Of a DNA stretch of 33,330 nt, positions 1-6,043 are shown piece by piece. The position numbers and the translations under genes are program-made. The notes beneath the pieces were generated by a model that was not told the origin of the DNA, ran no database searches, and worked only from the letters and a program-made list of their open reading frames with translations. Every line of letters begins with the position of its first letter. Within the stretch, counting starts at the first letter, position 1. Source of the stretch: Crocinitomicaceae bacterium (lineage in GTDB: Bacteria > Bacteroidota > Bacteroidia > Flavobacteriales_D > Crocinitomicaceae); assembly GCA_023268965.1 (NCBI GenBank), contig JALRJE010000100.1, positions 1-33,330 of the forward strand, given 5' to 3'.

Positions 1-32
1 AGCAAATAAAAAATTCAGCAAAAAAGATTGAT

Positions 33-40
33 TAATTTTG
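33..40 (+). promoter_or_regulatory. Putative -7 promoter box for the aminotransferase operon
   Basis: TAATTTTG matches the Bacteroidota -7 consensus TAnnTTTG exactly. It lies 18 nt before the ATG at 59, so the predicted leader is about 14 nt. No convincing TTG (-33) element is visible about 20 nt upstream, so the assignment rests on the -7 box and its position. Confidence 0.5.
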
Positions 41-58
41 AGCACTAAATTAGACTAA

Positions 59-1261
59 ATGCCTTCACTAGCTCACAAAGCCATCGAAATGCCCGCCTCT
101 CCAATTCGCAAATTGGTTCCTTACGCGGAAGCCGCTAAAAAAGCGGGCAAAACTGTATACCACTTAAACATTGGGCAACCCGATATCGAAACACCAGCAA
201 CTGCCCTTGACGCCATTCATAACCTCGATCAAAAAGTACTTGAATACAGTCACTCAGCTGGATTTGAGTCGTATCGAAAAAAATTAGCACTAAGCTATCA
301 AAAACAAGGTATTCCAGTAAATACTGAAGATATCATCATTACTACGGGAGGCTCCGAAGCGCTCGTCTTTGGACTCATGACGGCATGTAATCCGGGCGAT
401 GAAATCATCATTCCAGAACCGTTCTATGCCAATTACAATGGTTTTGCCGTCATGGCTGGCCTGAAGGTGGTGCCGGTAACTGCGCACATTGACAACGGTT
501 TTGCCTTGCCGCCGGTGGCACAAATTGAAGCAAAAATTACAGCTAAAACCAAAGCTATTATGATTTGTAATCCAGGAAACCCAACTGGATATCTCTACAC
601 CAAAGAAGAACTCGAGCAACTCCGCGACATCGTTCAAAAACACGACCTCTACTTATTTGCAGATGAAGTCTATCGAGAATTTTGCTACGATGGTGCCCAA
701 CCTTTTTCCACGATGAATTTAGAAGGAATCGATCAAAATGTCGTCATGATCGACTCTGTCTCCAAAAGATATTCCATGTGTGGTGCCCGAATTGGCGCCC
801 TCATTTCTAAAAACCAAGAATTCATGCTTGCTGCGCTTAAATTTGGTCAAGCGCGCCTATCTCCTCCAACGGTGGATCAAATTGCAGCAGAAGCAGCCCT
901 AGACACCCCACAAAGCTATTTTGAGGAGGTCGTTGCCGAATATGTTGCGCGCCGAAACATCATGGTAGATGGCCTCAATAGTATTCCTGGTGTATTCTGC
1001 CCAAAGCCAAGTGGCGCATTTTACTGCGTTGCTCAATTTCCGGTAGCCAATGCGGAACATTTTTGCCAGTGGTTGCTCGAGGAATTTGAATTTGAAGGCC
1101 AAACCGTCATGATGGCACCAGCCAATGGATTCTATGCAACGCCAGGCGCAGGCCTTCAAGAAGCGCGCATCGCCTATGTTCTCAACCAAGAACATCTCAT
1201 AGCAGCGGTAACTTGTTTGCGCGCTGCACTCGAGCAGTATCCAGGCAAGCTCAGCAACTGA
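59..1261 (+). CDS. Pyridoxal-phosphate-dependent class I/II aminotransferase (aspartate aminotransferase-like)
   Basis: A 400-residue fold-type I aminotransferase, probably cytoplasmic, moving an amino group between an amino acid and a 2-oxo acid. Visible family features are the N-terminal substrate-side segment LNIGQPDIETP (about residues 37-47), the TTGGSEAL cofactor-phosphate region (about 95-102), the NPGNPTG motif (about 170-176) with its conserved Asn, the ADEVYREF segment (about 201-208), and the Schiff-base lysine K236 in SVSKRYSMCGARIG. Length is normal for the family. The exact substrate cannot be read from the sequence; aspartate, aromatic or branched amino acids are all possible. 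The start is supported by a -7 promoter box 18 nt upstream. ispH follows after 36 nt on the same strand, so the two are probably co-transcribed. Confidence 0.9.
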   Translation: MPSLAHKAIEMPASPIRKLVPYAEAAKKAGKTVYHLNIGQPDIETPATALDAIHNLDQKVLEYSHSAGFESYRKKLALSYQKQGIPVNTEDIIITTGGSEALVFGLMTACNPGDEIIIPEPFYANYNGFAVMAGLKVVPVTAHIDNGFALPPVAQIEAKITAKTKAIMICNPGNPTGYLYTKEELEQLRDIVQKHDLYLFADEVYREFCYDGAQPFSTMNLEGIDQNVVMIDSVSKRYSMCGARIGALISKNQEFMLAALKFGQARLSPPTVDQIAAEAALDTPQSYFEEVVAEYVARRNIMVDGLNSIPGVFCPKPSGAFYCVAQFPVANAEHFCQWLLEEFEFEGQTVMMAPANGFYATPGAGLQEARIAYVLNQEHLIAAVTCLRAALEQYPGKLSN

Positions 1262-1297
1262 ACCGAAACAAAGACTCACCATAAGTGTTAAAGCCGT

Positions 1298-2515
1298 ATG
1301 AAGCAATTTGAAGTACCTACGTTTTACCGCTCGCCAATTTTGAGTAAAATCAAAGCACAGCGCAAGGTTGAAGATCCACGCAAAAAAGATTTTACGCCGA
1401 CCGTACTTCAAATTGGTGAATTCACCTTTCTTATAGCCCGTCATTTTGGATTCTGTTACGGCGTAGAAAACGCTATCGAGCGCAGCTACAAGGCCCTGCA
1501 AGAAAACCCAGGTAAACGCATTTTTCTACTGAGTCAAATGATTCACAATCCAGCAGTTAACGAAGACCTCATTGCAAATGGCATCCAATTTTTGCAGGAC
1601 ACACAAGGTAATCAGCTCATTCCCTTTTCCACACTGCGTAGCGACGACATCGTTCTCATCCCAGCCTTTGGCACAACCCTAGCCATCGAACAACAACTCA
1701 AAGACCTAGGGCTCGATATTCATACCTACAACACGACGTGTCCATTTGTAGAAAAGGTATGGAACCGTTCCGAAAAACTTGGCGAAACTGCCCATACAAT
1801 TATCATACATGGCAAACACGATCACGAAGAAACACGCGCTACTTTTTCACATGCTACTGCAAATGGACCGGCCTTGATCATCAAAAATATGCAAGAAGCA
1901 CAGTTTTTAGCACAAGTGATCAAAGGTGCACAAACACACGACGCCTTTTTTGACTATTTTGAAGGGAAAATAAGCAAAGGTTTTGACCCTCAAAAAGACC
2001 TCCAAAAAATAGGTGTTGTCAACCAGACAACCATGCTGGCCTCTGAAACACAAGAAATTACCGACTATCTTAGGTCTTGTTATGTTGCGCTATACGGGGA
2101 CAGCAACATCAAAAATCATATGGCTGATACCCGAGACACCCTTTGTTATGCTACCAATGACAACCAATCAGCCACGCTAGGTTTGTTGGCGCAAGATGCA
2201 GATTTTGCAGTAGTGGTAGGTGGTTATAATAGTTCCAACACCAGTCATTTGGTCGAATTGCTCGAGCAAAAATTTACAACCTATTACATCAAAGACAACA
2301 CAGAAATTACACCTGATCATATTCAGCATTATAATTTCCACACCAAACAAATGCAGCAAACCACTCACTTTTTTCCATCCAGAAAGAATGTCAGAATTGT
2401 CCTAACCTCCGGAGCTTCTTGTCCGGATAGCATTGTTGAAAATGTCATGAACAAACTGCTACAAATGCGTTATACTGAGCAAGAATTAAATACCCTTCTT
2501 GCCAATTTTGCCTAA
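1298..2515 (+). CDS. ispH: 4-hydroxy-3-methylbut-2-enyl diphosphate reductase, long form
   Basis: IspH (LytB) performs the last step of the MEP pathway, reducing HMBPP to IPP and DMAPP with a [4Fe-4S] cluster. The three cluster cysteines are visible: C53 in HFGFCYGV, C148 in TTCPFV and C375 in SGASCPD. Other signatures are QMIHNPAVN, the HGKHDHEETRAT region with the substrate-side histidine, and GGYNSSNTSHL. At 405 residues it is about 100 longer than the enterobacterial enzyme. It has a roughly 45-residue N-terminal extension before GFCYGV and insertions in the middle, resembling the long cyanobacterial/plant-type architecture. The next gene starts 9 nt downstream, suggesting an operon. There is no promoter motif in the 36-nt gap upstream. 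Confidence 0.95.
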   Translation: MKQFEVPTFYRSPILSKIKAQRKVEDPRKKDFTPTVLQIGEFTFLIARHFGFCYGVENAIERSYKALQENPGKRIFLLSQMIHNPAVNEDLIANGIQFLQDTQGNQLIPFSTLRSDDIVLIPAFGTTLAIEQQLKDLGLDIHTYNTTCPFVEKVWNRSEKLGETAHTIIIHGKHDHEETRATFSHATANGPALIIKNMQEAQFLAQVIKGAQTHDAFFDYFEGKISKGFDPQKDLQKIGVVNQTTMLASETQEITDYLRSCYVALYGDSNIKNHMADTRDTLCYATNDNQSATLGLLAQDADFAVVVGGYNSSNTSHLVELLEQKFTTYYIKDNTEITPDHIQHYNFHTKQMQQTTHFFPSRKNVRIVLTSGASCPDSIVENVMNKLLQMRYTEQELNTLLANFA

Positions 2516-2524
2516 ATCATTACC

Positions 2525-3073
2525 ATGAAAATTTACACCAAAAAAGGAGACCAAGGCAGCACAGGCCTTATCGGAGGCACGCGTGTTTCCAAAGGCGATG
2601 TGCGCATAGAAGCCTACGGAACCGTAGACGAACTCAATTCTTATATTGGCCTTGTCAGTACCATGCCTATTGATCACGTTTATGTGCTTCAATTGCAAGA
2701 AATTCAAGACCGTCTATTTACCATTGGCTCCCATCTAGCAGCTGACCCCGAAAAATCAAAGATGCAATTACCAGACCTGCTAGCGTCTGATGTTGAAAAA
2801 CTCGAAAACTGGATGGATGCAATGGATGAAGCGCTGGCGCCGCTTACAGCATTTATTCTACCAGGCGGACACGCCATAAGTGCCCACACACACGTGGCAC
2901 GCTGCATTTGTAGAAGAGCAGAACGGATGTCAGTTGTCCTAGACGAATTGGAAGGTGTTGAAGCATTGGTGCTCACCTACCTGAATCGCTTGAGTGACTA
3001 CCTCTTCGTGTTATCGAGAAAAATCAGCTTAGATCTTGGTATAAGTGAACATACCTGGACTCCCCGACATTAA
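2525..3073 (+). CDS. Cob(I)alamin adenosyltransferase, PduO/MMAB type
   Basis: ATP:cob(I)alamin adenosyltransferase of the PduO family (182 residues, normal single-domain length). It transfers the adenosyl group of ATP to cob(I)alamin to make coenzyme B12. Seen in the sequence are the N-terminal ATP-binding segment KIYTKKGDQGSTGLIGG (residues 2-18), the EAYGTVDELNSYIG motif (about 30-43), the RCICRRAERMS helix (about 123-133) with the conserved Arg and Glu residues, and the C-terminal YLNRLSDYLFVLSR helix. It follows ispH by 9 nt. No B12 riboswitch, corrin enzyme or methylmalonyl-CoA mutase gene is in the window, so the dependent enzyme must be elsewhere. Confidence 0.93.
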   Translation: MKIYTKKGDQGSTGLIGGTRVSKGDVRIEAYGTVDELNSYIGLVSTMPIDHVYVLQLQEIQDRLFTIGSHLAADPEKSKMQLPDLLASDVEKLENWMDAMDEALAPLTAFILPGGHAISAHTHVARCICRRAERMSVVLDELEGVEALVLTYLNRLSDYLFVLSRKISLDLGISEHTWTPRH

Positions 3074-3099
3074 TTTTATCTTGTTTTTTTATTAGGTAC

Positions 3100-3129
3100 T
3101 TGGAATTTTGGAAATAAAAATTACTTTTG
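3100..3129 (+). promoter_or_regulatory. Bacteroidota-type promoter for the DUF2795 gene
   Basis: TTG at 3100-3102 and TACTTTTG at 3122-3129 are separated by 19 nt, fitting the TTG-N19-TAnnTTTG architecture. The ATG at 3157 is 27 nt downstream, giving a leader of about 22 nt. This indicates that the small gene is transcribed separately from the pduO-type gene before it. Confidence 0.7.
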
Positions 3130-3156
3130 CCAAAAAATAAACTAAATTATTGACTT

Positions 3157-3378
3157 ATGTACTGGACACTGGAACTTGCATCCTACCTTGAAGACGCACC
3201 GTGGCCTGCCACAAAAGAAGAACTCATCGATTTCGCGATTCGCACGGGTGCACCGCTCGAGGTTGTTGAAAACCTTCAAGACCTCGAAGACGAAGGTGAT
3301 ATGTATGAAAGCATCGAAGAAATATGGCCTGACTATCCTTCAAGAGAAGATTTTCTCTTTAATGAAGATGAATATTGA
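3157..3378 (+). CDS. DUF2795 family small acidic protein
   Basis: A 73-residue, strongly acidic protein (many Asp/Glu, with a C-terminal LFNEDEY) matching the DUF2795 family of short Bacteroidota proteins. The conserved-looking parts are an N-terminal WTLELASYLEDAPWPATKEELIDFA segment and a following EVVENLQDLEDEG helix. Molecular function is unknown. It has no signal peptide or membrane segment, so it is probably cytoplasmic. It is a monocistronic unit with its own promoter at 3100-3129 and a hairpin terminator 25 nt after the stop codon. An overlapping +1-frame ORF (3176-3403) is of similar size but has no family resemblance. Confidence 0.8.
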   Translation: MYWTLELASYLEDAPWPATKEELIDFAIRTGAPLEVVENLQDLEDEGDMYESIEEIWPDYPSREDFLFNEDEY

Positions 3379-3402
3379 TGATATCAACGAAACCAACTGT
3401 TG

Positions 3403-3431
3403 AAAGCCCTGGAAATTCCAGGGCTTTTTTT
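3403..3431 (+). terminator. Rho-independent terminator after the DUF2795 gene
   Basis: A perfect 12-bp inverted repeat (3403-3414 with 3416-3427, core AGCCCTGGA/TCCAGGGCT) is followed by a T run ending at 3431. It lies between two convergent genes. The stop codon of the minus-strand glycine-rich gene (3430-3432) sits inside the T run. In the minus direction the tail is much less T-rich, so it is mainly a plus-strand terminator. Confidence 0.85.
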
Positions 3432-6039
3432 ATCGTATCAAATGAACAAAACCCAAAATACGCTTGGGCTCACCTTTTTCAATTTCTTGGTATTCAATCA
3501 TGTAATTATATAGGCCATCTGGGCAATCTGTACCATCAGCCATAGCACCATCCCAAAACGCGGCAGGATCTTGACTAAAAAAGATTTCCTCGCCCCAACG
3601 GTTGTAAATCCTAAAAGTATAGCCCTTTGGTGTGAATCCAGTCGAAAAAACAGGAAAAAAGACCGTATTGAACTCATTCTGATCTGGCGTAAATGTATTG
3701 GGTATATATACAGCAATATTGTTCATTACCGTTGCTGTGAGTAAAAGCGAATCTGTGCAACCTAGGTCCGTAGAACTTACTAATAGAATACTGTAAGTTC
3801 CTTCTTGAAAAGGGAGTTGAGCATTAAAACTACTATTTGAATTTTCAAATGTACTTCCGTTGATGCTCCATTGATGATTTAAATTGCCAACAGTTACATT
3901 ATAAATTGTAATTGAAGGATTATCGATTTCGACTTGGTCAGGGTCAATGTAAAAGTTGGGAACTGGAATGGGGTCTATCTGAACGGTAACCTGTTCAGGC
4001 AAAGAAGTACAACCATTTGCATCTGTTCCGGTAAGCGAATAAGTGGTTGTTTCACTTGGGCAAACAGTAATACTCCCGTTTGTATTTTGTGGAATATTCC
4101 AATTATAAAACAAGGCGCCGGTAGGAATAAGATCTACACAGGTATTGGCGCAAACAAAAGTATCGGCAACACTAACGACGGGTAAGGCCCATTCTTGAAG
4201 CGTCAAAACCACCATAGAGTCACATCCATTTTGATTGTTCAAATGTACGGTGTAGACTCCAGGGTTTGTGATGGACAATCCATTGAAATTCAGTGTTGAA
4301 TCGGCACAAATGGTAATGGAAAGCAAGGTGGTATCCGGTTGTAAAACTGAAATATTGATTTGATCCTGGGCCGTACACCCCAAGCTATCCGTAATGTTTA
4401 AGGTGTAAATACCTGCATTCTGCACAAAAATAGTGGCTGTAATGGCACCAGTGGACCACAAATAAGATGCGTATAAACCTGTGGTTTGTAATAGACTCGA
4501 ATCACCTAAGCAATGATAAGTATCAGGACCTAAATCTACAACAGGAGTTTGAACTGAAACCACAATTGAATCTCTTGCCAAACCGCAACCGCTCGGCACA
4601 TCTAGCCAATATACACCAGGCGTATTAACTGTTATACTTGATGTTGTTGCACCAGTACTCCATGCATACGAGGAATACAAGGTATCGGGTTGCAGCGTTA
4701 GCGTTGTTCCAGCACAAATGAGGGTATCTGGACCAATATTGGGCGGGTTTCCTGGCGTAGGTGTTGTGTAATTGTATACAAGTATGCCAGGTGCACCAGC
4801 CTGAGCACCAAAACTCGAACCTGCACATGCTGGTCCTGTGTGCAATACCGAACCCGGGGTTCCGGCAGTTACAATTGGTGTAACATTAGGAGGTAATGCT
4901 GCCTGCTGAAAAACAATTGCACCACCACCACCACCACCACCTGGGCCATGGCAAGCAGATGACCAAAGGGTACTTAAGATGTTACCGCCATTACCACCTT
5001 TTACGTCAATCGTTAAATTGGTATTGATCGTTTGGGTTAAAAGATAAACGCAACCCCCGGCACCACCCCCACCGGCTCCTTCTGAGTTGGTATTACCGAT
5101 GACGTTGAGGCCGCTTGCATTAATTTGCTGGTTGTTACCTATAATTGTCGGCGTTATAATAAAAACAATACCTCCACCATTGGATCCTTCGGTGGCATTC
5201 AGCCCATTGTCTTTATACCCGCCACCACCACCGCCGCCAAGATATGCTCTGTAGGTCGCATAAGGCAATGCGTAGGCTCCCATGCCAAATGATGTATTGA
5301 CCGGGCAAGATCCAGAGAATTGATTCCCACCTCGGCCGCCTGCGCCGCCATTTGAACCGCCTCCCGCTCCGGGGTTACCTGAATTAGAGCCACCGCCACC
5401 ATTGGCAAGTGGTGCCCTATTACCGTCTAAATTAAGTGGTGCAGCAGCAATTCCTTCTCCTTTTTTACCTGCTGAGGTGCCAGGGCTCGAAAAATTAGGG
5501 TCATTGCATGCAAACCAGCCTGTAGTCACTGCTCCGCCAACAAATCCTTTGCCACTGACATCAATCATGTTATTAAAAGTGAGGCTTGTTGTGGCTTCTA
5601 TGGCAACTACTCCACCAGTTGTTCCATTCCAAGGGCTCGAGCTAACAACCGCGTTTATAGTTGCTTGATTGTAAACTGGAACACGGATAAGCTGTACTTT
5701 TCCAGTTACTGAAAACGGCTTACATAGATTGGAAACAAAAGTGATGATATTGCCATTGATAGCTGCAATATTGGTGAATTCAAAATTACCTGCCGAACCA
5801 AGCGCCACAATTTGTCCAAAACTTGCTGTATTCGTTTGATTGATGGTGGCGCCTTTCATTTGGATCAACAACACGCGGTCTGAAACTGAAAAACCTGCAG
5901 TACTGTTAACCGTTACACTGTTTGCAGTCATGTTGGTTACGGCTGCATAGGTGTTAACGATTCCTCCGATAGATTGCGCAAGGCTACTTTGAATGCAGAT
6001 CAGAAAAATGAGAAGTGAACTTAGTATACTTTTTACCAT
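3430..6039 (-). CDS. Secreted glycine-rich, Ig-like protein with gliding-motility-type C-terminal domain
   Basis: An 869-residue exported protein, predicted type IX secretion cargo. Residues 1-21 form a Sec signal peptide ending SSLAQ. Residues 22-188 are an uncharacterised beta-rich region. Residues 189-385 are strongly glycine-rich, with two runs of seven consecutive Gly (268-274 and 367-373). Two similar Ig-like modules follow at about 434-496 and 503-566, sharing the pattern GPDT..C......L......YASYLWSTGA. A CDSMVVLTL module comes at about 570-615, then further Ig/PKD-like sequence to about 770. The CHU_C sorting domain is at about 776-869 (YIPNTFTPDQNEFN, YNRWGEEIF, WDGAMADG, GLYNYMIEY). 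It lies 4 nt behind the lectin-type gene and is probably co-transcribed with it. An adhesive or structural surface role is inferred; no catalytic domain is visible. Confidence 0.85.
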   Translation of the reverse strand: MVKSILSSLLIFLICIQSSLAQSIGGIVNTYAAVTNMTANSVTVNSTAGFSVSDRVLLIQMKGATINQTNTASFGQIVALGSAGNFEFTNIAAINGNIITFVSNLCKPFSVTGKVQLIRVPVYNQATINAVVSSSPWNGTTGGVVAIEATTSLTFNNMIDVSGKGFVGGAVTTGWFACNDPNFSSPGTSAGKKGEGIAAAPLNLDGNRAPLANGGGGSNSGNPGAGGGSNGGAGGRGGNQFSGSCPVNTSFGMGAYALPYATYRAYLGGGGGGGYKDNGLNATEGSNGGGIVFIITPTIIGNNQQINASGLNVIGNTNSEGAGGGGAGGCVYLLTQTINTNLTIDVKGGNGGNILSTLWSSACHGPGGGGGGGAIVFQQAALPPNVTPIVTAGTPGSVLHTGPACAGSSFGAQAGAPGILVYNYTTPTPGNPPNIGPDTLICAGTTLTLQPDTLYSSYAWSTGATTSSITVNTPGVYWLDVPSGCGLARDSIVVSVQTPVVDLGPDTYHCLGDSSLLQTTGLYASYLWSTGAITATIFVQNAGIYTLNITDSLGCTAQDQINISVLQPDTTLLSITICADSTLNFNGLSITNPGVYTVHLNNQNGCDSMVVLTLQEWALPVVSVADTFVCANTCVDLIPTGALFYNWNIPQNTNGSITVCPSETTTYSLTGTDANGCTSLPEQVTVQIDPIPVPNFYIDPDQVEIDNPSITIYNVTVGNLNHQWSINGSTFENSNSSFNAQLPFQEGTYSILLVSSTDLGCTDSLLLTATVMNNIAVYIPNTFTPDQNEFNTVFFPVFSTGFTPKGYTFRIYNRWGEEIFFSQDPAAFWDGAMADGTDCPDGLYNYMIEYQEIEKGEPKRILGFVHLIR
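4921..4941. repeat. (ACC)7 trinucleotide repeat encoding seven glycines
   Basis: Seven perfect ACC units on the plus strand read as seven identical GGT glycine codons (residues 367-373) of the minus-strand glycine-rich protein. A second poly-Gly run (residues 268-274, around 5218-5238) uses mixed codons. Because the unit is a triplet, slippage would change glycine number without shifting the frame. Confidence 0.9.
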
Positions 6040-6043
6040 AAGC

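Noticed and set aside
899-1501. A 200-codon minus-strand open frame
   Set aside because: It lies across the 3' part of the aminotransferase gene and into ispH on the opposite strand, and its protein shows no family pattern; it is a shadow frame.
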